From: Numidum massiliense | GTDB taxonomy: Bacteria; Bacillota; Bacilli; Thermoactinomycetales; Novibacillaceae | Reading direction: 5' to 3' | Length of the DNA stretch: 64,000 nucleotides | Assembly: GCF_001375555.1 (NCBI RefSeq) | Contig: NZ_CTDZ01000009.1 | Location: 3,403,758-3,467,757 of the forward strand | Shown: one piece after another, positions 47,893 through 55,907 of the stretch | Numbering within the stretch: position 1 is the stretch's first letter | Layout: every line of letters begins with the position of its first letter | The notes under the pieces: model-generated | What the model was told of the DNA's origin: nothing | What the model saw: the letters and a program-made list of their open reading frames with translations, nothing else | The model's database searches: none | Program-made: the position numbers and the translations under genes

Positions 47893-50262
47893 TTGATCGA
47901 AAAAGAAGACATTATCGCGTTTATGCGTGAAAAGGCGTATAAACCGTTGACGGTACAAGAGCTGGAGCAACAATTTCAACTCGAAGGGGCAGAGGCGTTC
48001 CGCAATCTCGTCAAAACGTTAAACGAACTGGAGCAAAGTGGCGATATTGTGCGCACGCGGACGAACCGCTACGGCGTACCGGAGCGAATGAATTTAATTC
48101 ACGGGAAATTAACGGCTCACCCGAAAGGGTTTGGGTTTGTCGTTCCTTTAGACGTTGCTCACCCCGATGTGTATATTCACGCCAACGACATGAACGGTGC
48201 AATGCATGGAGATACGGTGATCGCACGTGTCAACAAACAACAGAGTGGGCCAAAGCGGATGGAAGGGGAAATCGTGCGCATTATTGCGCGCAATTTTAAA
48301 ACGGTTGTCGCGACGTTCCACGCCAACCGTAATTTCGGTTTCGCTGTGCCGGACGATAAGCGGCTGACAGCAGACATCTTTATCCCTCCGGAAGGCGTTA
48401 ACGGCGCTTTGGACGAGCAAAAAGTCGTCATCCAATTGACGGATTATCCGAGTAAGCATAAAAGTGCCTCCGGGGAAGTCGTCGAAGTGCTCGGACAGAA
48501 GGGTGACCCGGGCGTCGATATTTTGGCGATTATTCGCAAGTACGCATTGCCGGAAGCGTTTCCGGAGGACGTCGAGGAAGCCGCTAGCCGCGTGCCGGAA
48601 CAAATTACAGCCGCTGATTGTGAGGGGCGACGCGATTTGCGCGAGCGACAAATCGTGACGATCGACGGCAGAGATGCGAAAGATTTAGATGATGCCGTCT
48701 CGGTCGAAGTACTCCCGAACGGCTATACTAGGCTCGGAGTGCATATCGCCGATGTCAGTTATTACGTGACCGAAGGTTCTGCCCTCGATAAAGAAGCGTA
48801 TCGCCGCGGGTGTAGTGTGTATTTAGTCGACCGCGTCATTCCGATGCTACCGCGCCGCTTGTCAAACGGCATTTGCAGCCTCAACCCGCACGTCGATCGT
48901 TTAACGCTCTCGTGCGAGATGGACATCGACGCGCAAGGTAATGTTGTCAATTATGACATTTTCCCTAGTGTCATTCGCTCGAAAGAACGCATGACGTACG
49001 ACGATGTGTACCGCATCGTGGAAAACGAGGACACAGCGCTCAGCGATCGCTACCGCGAACTCGTCCCAATGTTTCAGTTGATGAAACAATTGGCACAGAC
49101 GCTTCGGAAAAAACGGATTGCCCGCGGCGCGATCGATTTCAATTTCACCGAGGCAAAAATTGTCGTCGATGAGGAAGGGAAGCCACAAGATATCGTTCCG
49201 CGGCCGCGTACGATTTCCGAACAAATTATCGAGGAATTCATGCTAGTAGCGAACGAAACGGTGGCCACACACTGTTTTTGGCTCAACGTGCCGTTCGTCT
49301 ACCGCATTCACGAACACCCGAACAGTGAAAAGCTGCAGACATTCCTTGAATTTGTTACGCACTTTGGCTTTACGGTGCGCGGGAAGGCGGACGACATGCA
49401 TCCGCGGGCATTACAACAGTTACTGGAAACGATTAGCGGGGAGCCGGAAGAATCGGTCATTAGCCGCGTGTTGCTGCGCTCGATGCAGCAAGCGCGTTAC
49501 GAGGCGCACAACGTCGGCCATTACGGCTTAGCTGCCGAACATTACACGCACTTTACGTCGCCGATTCGCCGCTACCCAGACCTAGTCGTGCATCGGATGA
49601 TGCGCGAATTGATCAGAAACGATAACCAGTTGCCGGCGAAGCGAAGTGGCTATTGGCAGGAACAGTTGCCGGACATCGCCGAGCAGTCGTCGCAGCGCGA
49701 ACGGGTGGCCGTTGACGCGGAACGGGAAACAGATGACTTGAAGAAAGCGGAATACATGTTAGACAAGGTCGGGGAGGAATACGTTGGCGTCATTAGCGGT
49801 GTCACTTCCTTCGGACTGTTTGTCGAGCTGGAAAACACAGTGGAAGGAATGGTCCACGTCAGCTACATGGTGGATGACTACTACCATTTTGTGAACGAGC
49901 AGCAACTGCTCGTCGGCGAGCGCACGGGTCAACAGTTCCGACTCGGCGATGAGGTGCACGTGCGCGTCAGTCACGTTAATCTCGAGGAACATACGATCGA
50001 CTTTGAGTTGCTCGATCGAAAGACCCGTGCGAAGCGCAAAAAGAAGCAGCGCCCGACAGTCATCGTCGGCGAACATAAGCGAAATGGGAAGCGGAACGGA
50101 GACAGGAACAACAGAGGAGAAGGAAAAGCGGGTGGGAATAAAAATAGAAGTCGAGCTGGAAAATCTAAGGGAAAAATTCGCAAACAATCCGACGCGCAAG
50201 CGGCAAACAAACCGTTTTACGAGCCGTTCACAAAAAGGAAGAAAAAGAGAAAACGAAGATAG
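47893..50262 (+). CDS. rnr: ribonuclease R
   Basis: A 3'-5' exoribonuclease of about 789 residues that degrades structured RNA and, with tmRNA-SmpB, non-stop mRNA. It has an N-terminal winged helix, cold-shock domains (LTAHPKGFGFVVP), the RNB catalytic block with IDGRDAKDLDDAVSVE and GVHIADVSYYV, then HFTSPIRRYPDLVVHR and a C-terminal S1 domain (VGVISGVTSFGLFVELENTVEGMVHVS). A very basic Lys/Arg/Gly/Asn tail of about 80 residues ends the protein. TTG at 47893 follows GGGAAGGGAG; the ATG at 47866 sits only a few bases past the predicted transcript start. Confidence 0.96.
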   Translation: MIEKEDIIAFMREKAYKPLTVQELEQQFQLEGAEAFRNLVKTLNELEQSGDIVRTRTNRYGVPERMNLIHGKLTAHPKGFGFVVPLDVAHPDVYIHANDMNGAMHGDTVIARVNKQQSGPKRMEGEIVRIIARNFKTVVATFHANRNFGFAVPDDKRLTADIFIPPEGVNGALDEQKVVIQLTDYPSKHKSASGEVVEVLGQKGDPGVDILAIIRKYALPEAFPEDVEEAASRVPEQITAADCEGRRDLRERQIVTIDGRDAKDLDDAVSVEVLPNGYTRLGVHIADVSYYVTEGSALDKEAYRRGCSVYLVDRVIPMLPRRLSNGICSLNPHVDRLTLSCEMDIDAQGNVVNYDIFPSVIRSKERMTYDDVYRIVENEDTALSDRYRELVPMFQLMKQLAQTLRKKRIARGAIDFNFTEAKIVVDEEGKPQDIVPRPRTISEQIIEEFMLVANETVATHCFWLNVPFVYRIHEHPNSEKLQTFLEFVTHFGFTVRGKADDMHPRALQQLLETISGEPEESVISRVLLRSMQQARYEAHNVGHYGLAAEHYTHFTSPIRRYPDLVVHRMMRELIRNDNQLPAKRSGYWQEQLPDIAEQSSQRERVAVDAERETDDLKKAEYMLDKVGEEYVGVISGVTSFGLFVELENTVEGMVHVSYMVDDYYHFVNEQQLLVGERTGQQFRLGDEVHVRVSHVNLEEHTIDFELLDRKTRAKRKKKQRPTVIVGEHKRNGKRNGDRNNRGEGKAGGNKNRSRAGKSKGKIRKQSDAQAANKPFYEPFTKRKKKRKRR

Positions 50263-50381
50263 GAGACCCGCGCGGCTACGATAAGAAGAAGCGGTACGAT
50301 CCTTTACACGATCCCCGCTCCTCTGTCCGCCCGATATATCGCGAGCGAACCCAGTGGAACCTGTGATATTCGCAGGATGTG

Positions 50382-50411
50382 TTGACGGCTCGGCGCTTTT
50401 GTTGGTATACT
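50382..50411 (+). promoter_or_regulatory. smpB promoter
   Basis: TTGACG (50382-50387) and TATACT (50406-50411) are 18 bases apart. Confidence 0.75.
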
Positions 50412-50478
50412 AATTTTTACCCCTAATAGCGTTGTACGCGACCGATATAAAGAGGAAAAAGGCATGGAGGTGAGCACA

Positions 50479-50949
50479 GTGGGGAAAAAAGGCGTTAAAG
50501 TGTTGGCGCGAAACAAGAAAGCGCGGCACGATTATGAAATTGAAGAGACGTTTGAAGCGGGGATTGTGCTCACCGGTACAGAAATTAAATCCATCCGTGC
50601 CGGGAAAGTCAATTTACAAGACAGCTTCGCCCGTATTATGAATGAGGAAGTTTTTTTGCTCAACATGCACGTGAGTCCGTTCGAACAAGGAAACCGTTTT
50701 AATCAGGATCCGACACGGACCCGCAAACTGTTGTTGCACAAAGACGAAATTAAGAAGCTAGTCGGTAAGACGCAAATAAAAGGGTATGCCCTCATCCCGC
50801 TCGACTTACACTTGCGGGGTGGTTTTTGTAAAGTGGAACTGGCGCTTGCCAAAGGGAAGAAACTGTACGACAAGCGACGGGACATCGCCAAGCGAGACGC
50901 GAAACGCGAGATGGAGCGTGTCTTTAAAGATCGTCAGCGGCAATTTTAA
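50479..50949 (+). CDS. smpB: SsrA-binding protein SmpB
   Basis: SmpB binds the tRNA-like domain of tmRNA and places it in stalled ribosomes. The beta-barrel blocks [39 protein letters not shown] and the C-terminal helix region [18 protein letters not shown] are intact. GTG at 50479 is preferred because GGAGGTGA lies just upstream; the ATG at 50464 overlaps that site. It lies 90 bp before ssrA. Confidence 0.97.
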   Translation: MGKKGVKVLARNKKARHDYEIEETFEAGIVLTGTEIKSIRAGKVNLQDSFARIMNEEVFLLNMHVSPFEQGNRFNQDPTRTRKLLLHKDEIKKLVGKTQIKGYALIPLDLHLRGGFCKVELALAKGKKLYDKRRDIAKRDAKREMERVFKDRQRQF

Positions 50950-50958
50950 AATTTCCCC

Positions 50959-50988
50959 TTTACAAGAGATAGCGACAGGTGATATAAT
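50959..50988 (+). promoter_or_regulatory. ssrA promoter
   Basis: TTTACA (50959-50964) and TATAAT (50983-50988) are 18 bases apart, with about 48 bases to the mature tmRNA 5' end. Confidence 0.75.
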
Positions 50989-51036
50989 AAATCTCGTGAG
51001 GTTATTTCACATCTCGACTGACAGTACGTTGAATCC

Positions 51037-51402
51037 GGGGGCGTTTTTTGGATTCGACGGAGATAGTTCGAGCGTTAGTAGCGAGCCGAGGGGCTGCGTC
51101 CTTCGTAAAAACGCGGAACGCCAAATGTAACTGGCAAACAAGAAAACTTTGCTCTGGCTGCTTAATTAAGCTAGTCAGGATCCGCTACTCTATCGCCCAT
51201 GTAGAGTAATCGGGTCTCATTAACAGTGGGATAGCCAACCGGAGTCGTTGCCGGCCGGGCGGTGAAACAAAGGTAACTAGCCGTAAGAATCGCCTGTCAC
51301 TGGGCAGTTCATACGTGTGAAATTTGAATACAGTGACTGCGCTCGGAGAATCTGGCGTGGCGATATCTTCGGACAGCGGTTCGACTCCGCTCGCCTCCAC
51401 CA
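51037..51402 (+). ncRNA. ssrA: transfer-messenger RNA
   Basis: The 5' end GGGGGCG...GGATTCGACGG and the 3' tRNA-like end (GACAGCGGTTCGACTCCGCTCGCCTCC-type T-arm and acceptor, then ACCA) pair as in one-piece tmRNA. The open reading frame at 51133-51165 encodes GKQENFALAA and a stop; with the alanine carried by tmRNA the tag is AGKQENFALAA. The ALAA end is the usual ClpXP recognition signal. It directly follows smpB. Confidence 0.96.
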
Positions 51403-51450
51403 AACTAATAGGAGCAACAAAACTGACAAGTTTTACGACAACTTAAATAT

Positions 51451-51526
51451 GCTGACGTAGCTCAGTTGGTAGAGCACTTCACTCGTAATGAAGGGGTCGG
51501 AGGTTCGAATCCTCTCGTCAGCACCA
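51451..51526 (+). tRNA. tRNA-Thr (anticodon CGT)
   Basis: A complete cloverleaf: acceptor GCTGACG/CGTCAGC, D-arm GCTC...GAGC, anticodon stem CTTCA/TGAAG with loop CTCGTAA (anticodon CGT, reading ACG), T-arm GGAGG-TTCGAAT-CCTCT (one G-T pair), and encoded CCA. Confidence 0.96.
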
Positions 51527-51532
51527 ATTGCC

Positions 51533-51565
51533 AAAGAACAGGGTTTTCCCTGTTCTTTCTTATTT
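51533..51565 (+). terminator. terminator after tRNA-Thr
   Basis: An 11-bp perfect stem AAAGAACAGGG / CCCTGTTCTTT with a TTTT loop, followed by CTTATTT. The beta-lactamase gene ends just beyond on the other strand, and the symmetrical A/T flanks suggest it works both ways. Confidence 0.88.
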
Positions 51566-51611
51566 ATATTCAATATGAACCTCAATGTTTGGTTGTTGCT
51601 CGGGTTTTTCC

Positions 51612-52505
51612 TTACTCATGGTTGGCTTTAAGAGTATCGATTACCTTTTTTGTTGCTTGTGCAATGAGCTTGTCGTTATAATCAGCGTCCTTTTTATCAC
51701 GACTGGAAAGTACAGCCAGAACAATGGGATCTTTATCCGGAGGCCAAATGATAGCAATGTCATTTCGCGTTCCATAAAACCCGGCTCCAGTTTTATCTGC
51801 AACTTTCCAACCTTTGGGTACTCCTGCCCGAATTAATGTATCTCCAGTAGTGTTTCTCTTGAGCCAATCTGTTAAAAGCGCACGTTTTTCCGTTGGGAGT
51901 ACGTCTCCTATTGTGAAAGCCTGTAGACTGGTGGCAAGTGCTCTCGGCGTGCTGGTATCCCGGGTCTCTCCTGGATTAACCTCGTTTAACTCCGGCTCAA
52001 ATCGTTCAGGGTTGGTAATTTCATCACCAATTTCCCGAAGCGATTTTTTAAGACCCTTAGGTCCACCTAGCTCCTTAAGAATGAGGTTATGCGCAGTATT
52101 GTCGCTATATCGAATCGAAGCATCGCAAAGCTCTTTGAGAGTCATTCCCGTATCGAGATGTTTCTCCGTGATCGGATTATAATCTACAAGATCATCACGG
52201 GTATAAGTAATTGTTTGATTAAGATCTTCTATTGACTTTTTTTGTAACAGTACGCCTACAGTTAATGCTTTATGAGTGGATACATGTGCGAAACGCTCAT
52301 CGGCCCGATAAGTAACTGTTTGGTTTGTGCCAGTATCCAATGCAAAGACACCAAGTCTGGCATCAAATTGTTCCTCGAGCTTGGCAAAATCACCCGAATT
52401 TTTTGTTTGAGTAGAATGGGGATGATCGGCTGAACAACCTACAAGCGTTACACAGGCTAGAAGAAGTAAGGGTACAATTTTTTTGAGATTGGGAGTATAT
52501 TTCAT
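51612..52505 (-). CDS. bla: class A beta-lactamase, lipoprotein form
   Basis: A serine beta-lactamase of 297 residues that hydrolyses penicillins outside the cell. All class A motifs are present: STHK (Ser70-x-x-Lys73), SDN in RYSDNTAHN, the omega-loop glutamate in EPELNEVNPG, and KTG in VADKTGAGFYGTRND. The N-terminus has a signal sequence with lipobox LVGC, so it is membrane-anchored, as known for Bacillus penicillinases. The start follows AAAGGAG. The gene and its surroundings are visibly AT-richer than the flanking core genes, suggesting acquisition next to tRNA/tmRNA genes. No blaI/blaR1-type regulator is adjacent. Confidence 0.95.
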   Translation of the reverse strand: MKYTPNLKKIVPLLLLACVTLVGCSADHPHSTQTKNSGDFAKLEEQFDARLGVFALDTGTNQTVTYRADERFAHVSTHKALTVGVLLQKKSIEDLNQTITYTRDDLVDYNPITEKHLDTGMTLKELCDASIRYSDNTAHNLILKELGGPKGLKKSLREIGDEITNPERFEPELNEVNPGETRDTSTPRALATSLQAFTIGDVLPTEKRALLTDWLKRNTTGDTLIRAGVPKGWKVADKTGAGFYGTRNDIAIIWPPDKDPIVLAVLSSRDKKDADYNDKLIAQATKKVIDTLKANHE

Positions 52506-52852
52506 TAAAATAAGCTCCTTTCAAAAAGGTGTGGTTATCACTATTCTTAGACTGGCCTAAGATCTGTGACGGTTTTTCATAAACATTATATCAATTACAT
52601 TCCTTAAGTAAAGGAGAAAATAAATAGGGAAAATTTGGCTATCATCTGTGCAACTTTCAGCTTCAATATTTGGCGGTACGACCCCCTTATTGTTGCTTTG
52701 GTGGTCGAGGCAGTTGTCAAGAAAAGTGCGCCTTCACTTTTTTGTTCAACCTATTTTATATGTTCGAGAAAAGTGTTATAATCGATGTATAAAGAAGAAG
52801 TCTATATTAATCGATCGACTGGGGTATGAGTAAAAGAGGAGGAAGGTTACCC
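52506..52852 (+). other. AT-rich gap with a -10 box for the small ORF
   Basis: This 347-bp gap holds the bla upstream region and a TATAAT at 52777-52782 that could drive the 45-residue ORF; no good -35 is seen. Nothing else coding was recognised. Confidence 0.45.
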
Positions 52853-52990
52853 GTGAAAGTGGAAAAACGTGTGCTCATCGAGCACCTAAAACGTCTGGAC
52901 GTTTACGAACCGGGAATGAAATATTGGAACGTTGACCGGTTGGAAGAAGAGTACGTTAAAGCGCTCGGACAAAAAGGGATTTGGAAATAA
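52853..52990 (+). CDS. small protein of 45 residues
   Basis: A GTG start behind AGAGGAGGAAGG opens a 45-codon frame encoding KVEKRVLIEHLKRLDVYEPG, then MKYWNVDRLEEEYVKALG and ending GIWK. It is charged and helical with no membrane segment. A strong ribosome-binding site, its own -10 box and a strong terminator after it argue that it is real. The LIE-x-L-x-x-L-x-VY and LEEEY pattern faintly recalls small Fbp-type Fur-regulated proteins, but no Fur box was seen and I would not assign it. Confidence 0.65.
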   Translation: MKVEKRVLIEHLKRLDVYEPGMKYWNVDRLEEEYVKALGQKGIWK

Positions 52991-53027
52991 GGCAGCAGTT
53001 TGTGGGGCTGCATGAAGCAAGGCGCGA

Positions 53028-53066
53028 ACCGCCCTCTTCCCACCGCGGAAGAGAGGCGGTTTTTTG
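53028..53066 (+). terminator. terminator after the small ORF
   Basis: ACCGCC-CTCTTCC pairs with GGAAGAG-A-GGCGGT (one bulged A), loop of six, followed by TTTTTT. Confidence 0.93.
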
Positions 53067-53152
53067 TGATTAAAAAAAATGGATTAATAATAAATAGAAA
53101 AGGCATACATCTTTGTAAAATTGTAAGGACTACGTAGAAGAGGACGGTAAAG

Positions 53153-53275
53153 ATGCAAAAAAGTTGGCAGATTTTCTTAAACGATATAAGAAATATCGGT
53201 AAAAACTGGGTGGTAGCTGTCGTCGTCGGCGGGCTCATATTGTTGCCGTCAAGACAAAATGCCCTTCAACTGTAA
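53153..53275 (+). pseudogene. remnant of a YhgE/Pip-type membrane protein N-terminus
   Basis: A 40-codon frame reads SWQIFLNDIRNIGKNWVVAV then VVGGLILLPS before the similarity stops. This resembles the very conserved N-terminus of YhgE/Pip proteins (a basic IF-x-x-D-x-x-x-I-x-x-NW stretch followed by a hydrophobic helix ending ILPSLYAW). The parent proteins exceed 700 residues, so only the first exported helix is left, running directly into tRNA-Ala. It may be a decay remnant, or a short membrane peptide. Confidence 0.5.
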
Positions 53276-53345
53276 CCTATTGCAACGTAACATCGATAGC
53301 GAAAACCATTGTATAACGACCGCATATTTTTTCGGCCGTAAACAT

Positions 53346-53387
53346 AAAAAAAACCTTGCAAAGCAAGAGTTTTCCCGCGATGCAAGG
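53346..53387 (-). terminator. terminator of tRNA-Ala
   Basis: On the minus strand CCTTGCA pairs with TGCAAGG and is followed by eight Ts, a few bases beyond the tRNA 3' end. The loop of 20 bases contains a second short pairing (CTTGC). Confidence 0.85.
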
Positions 53388-53395
53388 GTTTCGTT

Positions 53396-53471
53396 TGGTG
53401 GAGCATAGCGGGCTCGAACCGCTGGCCTCTACACTGCCAGTGTAGCGCTCTCCCAGCTGAGCTAATGCCCC
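53396..53471 (-). tRNA. tRNA-Ala (anticodon GGC)
   Basis: Minus-strand cloverleaf: acceptor GGGGCAT/ATGCTCC, D-arm GCTC...GAGC, anticodon stem CTACA/TGTAG with loop CTGGCAG (anticodon GGC, reading GCC/GCT), T-arm CAGCGG-type with TTCGAGC, discriminator A and encoded CCA. Confidence 0.96.
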
Positions 53472-53600
53472 ACAACAGGTGCCTTTTGTTTCAACAAAAT
53501 ATATCATACAGCATTTAAATCGGTTTGTCAACAAAAAAATCGCCACATTGAACGTCGCAATCTACACGACGCCGATGGAAGCCGCCTCCACTTTTTCATT

Positions 53601-53630
53601 CGACAAAGATCGACAAAATTCGACAACGAT
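53601..53630. repeat. 10-bp tandem triplet
   Basis: Three near-identical 10-bp units (CGACAAAGAT, CGACAAAATT, CGACAACGAT) lie about 110 bp before the cwlC-like gene, near its likely promoter region. Confidence 0.75.
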
Positions 53631-53737
53631 AACGTTTATTTGGTATAGTTCTTAATGGAGAACAACGGAAGCGTAAAGTGCCGTAAGAGCTAGTCACGGC
53701 GTATGTCGTTAAATTTGCAGAAAGGAGCAAGCAAAAG

Positions 53738-54547
53738 ATGAAAATTTATATCGATCCGGGACACGGGGGAACTGATCCTGGTGCAGTGGCTAACGGAATA
53801 AAAGAAAAAGATGTTACCCTCGCCATCGCCCTTAAAATTCGTGATTACTTGAAGCAATACGAAGGCGTATCGATTAAAATGTCGCGGACGAAAGACGAGA
53901 CGGTAAAGTTACAGACGATCACGAACGAAGCGAATAAGTGGAAGGCCGATTTTCTTCTCTCAATCCACATTAACGCCGGTGGGGGCACTGGTTTTGAAAG
54001 TTATATTTATAAGTCGCTGTCGTCCGGGAGTAAGACGGCTAAGATCCAGAACTCCATTCACGCTGAGATCGTCAAACAAATCGGCATGACCGATAGAGGT
54101 AAAAAGAAAGCTGATTTTCACGTCTTGCGCGAATCGACGATGGATGCGTTGCTCACGGAAAACGGATTTATCGATCGGGCGAGCGATGCAAAACTGATGA
54201 AAGACAAAAAGTGGATCGAAAGAGTGGCGCGTGGTCACGTCAACGGATTAGCAAAAGCGTTTAGCTTAAAGAAAAAGCCGTCGATGTCGAAACCGAAGCC
54301 GTCCCCAAAGCCGACACCACAGCCGTCCGGTAAGCTGTACCGCGTGCAAATTGGGGCGTTCAAAGACCAAAAAAATGCGGCCGCTTTAGAAGCAAAGGCA
54401 AAAAAAGCGGGCTTCGACGCGATGATCAAGAAGGAAGGCACGCTGTACAAAGTGCAACTTGGTGCGTTTAAAGAACGAAAAAATGCGGATGCACTAGCAG
54501 AAAAGGCAAAGAAGGCCAAGTTCGACGTCACGATTAACTACAGTTAA
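53738..54547 (+). CDS. cwlC: N-acetylmuramoyl-L-alanine amidase with two SPOR repeats, CwlC-like
   Basis: A 269-residue amidase without signal peptide. The Amidase_3 domain (1-180) has the zinc ligands in IYIDPGHGGTDPGAV, an acidic residue, SIHINAGGGTGFESYIY, and the catalytic glutamate in LLTENGFIDRASDAK. A Lys/Pro-rich linker (KPKPSPKPTPQPS) joins two SPOR-type peptidoglycan-binding repeats, LYRVQIGAFKDQKNAAALE and LYKVQLGAFKERKNADALA. This matches B. subtilis CwlC, the sigma-K-dependent enzyme for mother-cell lysis, which also lacks a signal peptide. I could not see a clear sigma-K promoter. The ATG follows AAAGGAG. Confidence 0.92.
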   Translation: MKIYIDPGHGGTDPGAVANGIKEKDVTLAIALKIRDYLKQYEGVSIKMSRTKDETVKLQTITNEANKWKADFLLSIHINAGGGTGFESYIYKSLSSGSKTAKIQNSIHAEIVKQIGMTDRGKKKADFHVLRESTMDALLTENGFIDRASDAKLMKDKKWIERVARGHVNGLAKAFSLKKKPSMSKPKPSPKPTPQPSGKLYRVQIGAFKDQKNAAALEAKAKKAGFDAMIKKEGTLYKVQLGAFKERKNADALAEKAKKAKFDVTINYS

Positions 54548-54631
54548 GTGCCGTAAGGTGCACAGTTGCCGTACAGAAAGTAAAAAAGTAGCACGCTAGA
54601 AAAGTAGTGTACAGAAAGTAGTGTACAGAAG

Positions 54632-54676
54632 GCAGCCCGCTCTCAGTTTGAGGTCGGGCTGCTTCCATTATTTTTC
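54632..54676 (+). terminator. terminator after cwlC
   Basis: GCAGCCCG (54632-54639) pairs with CGGGCTGC (54655-54662), flanked by GAAG/CTTC, then TTCCATTATTTTTC. The T-tract is interrupted. Confidence 0.7.
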
Positions 54677-54795
54677 GTTGCGGTGTACATACCGATGTTC
54701 TGCTTGACGAATAGCGTGAGACGATATAACGTGTTAAAAAAGGGTTCAAACGCGGTGGCGGCACCCGCCTTTTTGCTAGTTGATAGTAGGGGGAA

Positions 54796-55572
54796 ATGAC
54801 GATCGACAGTTATGTTTATATCGTTTTTATACTTGCAGTTGTATTGTTTTATACAACCTGTATATTTCCGACGCAATGGTTAAAAATCGAACGCGTCAAT
54901 TACCCGCTCGGGTTAAATAAAAAGATATTACAAATTAGCGACTTGCACGTGGAACGCCTGCGGATTAGCCCGAACAAGTTAAGAGCGGTCATCGCCGCGG
55001 AACAGCCGGACTATATTTTTTTGACCGGCGACTTTACGAAGCGGAGAGAGATGCTGCCCCGCGTCGCCCAATACTTTGCCGTATTTCGCGACAGTGGCAT
55101 TGCGACGTACGCCGTGCTCGGCAACCACGATCACGACGTGCCGTTCACCGAGGAAGACCGCGCCTTTTTTAACCGTTACGGCATTCATCTCATGCGCAAT
55201 GAATCGCGGCGGCTCAGTCAATTTGCACTCATCGGCATTGACGATGCGTATAGCGGTTTTAGCGACGTCGAACAGGCGTTTCGCGGTGTCGACAAACAGC
55301 TTCCCAAAATCGTCATTACGCATGACCCAAATGTCGTGTTGGAGATTGACGAACCGTTCGCGTACTTAATGGGCGGCCATTTTCACGGCAAACAATTCAA
55401 TGTGCCGTTTCTGTTTGCGCTTAAACCGATGGGAAAGCTGCCGCGGCAAGGAATATATAAAGGATTACACGAGAGTAAATTCGGCCCGTACTACATTTCT
55501 AAAGGCATCGGGCAATCGCGTTTGAATTTGCGCTTTTTAGTTCGCAGTGAAGTGACTATTCACTATTTGTAG
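54796..55572 (+). CDS. membrane-anchored metallophosphoesterase, YkuE/YpbG-like
   Basis: A 258-residue calcineurin-type phosphoesterase with one N-terminal membrane helix (YIVFILAVVLFYTTCIF). Metal motifs in order are ISDLHVERL, FLTGDFTKR, VLGNHDHDVPF, VITHDPNV and GGHFHGKQ, all with intact ligands. Proteins of this kind act on nucleotide or lipid-linked phosphates at the membrane; the substrate here is unknown. The ATG follows AGGGGG. Confidence 0.88.
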   Translation: MTIDSYVYIVFILAVVLFYTTCIFPTQWLKIERVNYPLGLNKKILQISDLHVERLRISPNKLRAVIAAEQPDYIFLTGDFTKRREMLPRVAQYFAVFRDSGIATYAVLGNHDHDVPFTEEDRAFFNRYGIHLMRNESRRLSQFALIGIDDAYSGFSDVEQAFRGVDKQLPKIVITHDPNVVLEIDEPFAYLMGGHFHGKQFNVPFLFALKPMGKLPRQGIYKGLHESKFGPYYISKGIGQSRLNLRFLVRSEVTIHYL

Positions 55573-55907
55573 AAATCTAACTGCCGAGCATGGGTGGTAG
55601 AGGATTTTTCCTATTTTGCCGCGGCGTCCCTTCCGCTTTCTATCGGCTCGGTTGCCGCAATGAAGCGAAAGGGATCGTTTACGGCAGGCACCGCGGGCGA
55701 TTCGATATCGACGAAGATTGTTTGCCGCTCGGCGCAGCACTACAAGTGCAAATGTGCTCAATTTCCTCCGGTAACAGGGTAATTAGTTTGCCGTTCGCGG
55801 TAGACCGGTTCGCGGTAGATCGGAGACTGAACGCCGTGGGCGAGACACCACCGACATCCGTTCTTTTAACGACGTTGTGTGCGGTGCGGCGAATTTGCTA
55901 TCAGTGG
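55573..55907. other. 335-bp gap without recognised gene
   Basis: The stretch between two convergent genes contains ORFs without ribosome-binding sites or family resemblance and a small direct repeat (CGCGGTAGA-CCGGTT / CGCGGTAGA-TCGG near 55796-55823). No terminator was found. It may hold a decayed gene, but I cannot name it. Confidence 0.5.

Noticed and set aside
51527-53275. Beta-lactamase segment considered as a mobile element or prophage remnant
   Set aside because: No integrase, transposase, inverted repeats or duplicated tRNA end was found; only composition and position suggest transfer.
53738-54547. Amidase with SPOR repeats considered as a phage endolysin
   Set aside because: The lack of signal peptide fits both, but the domain order and sequence match CwlC, and no phage genes surround it.
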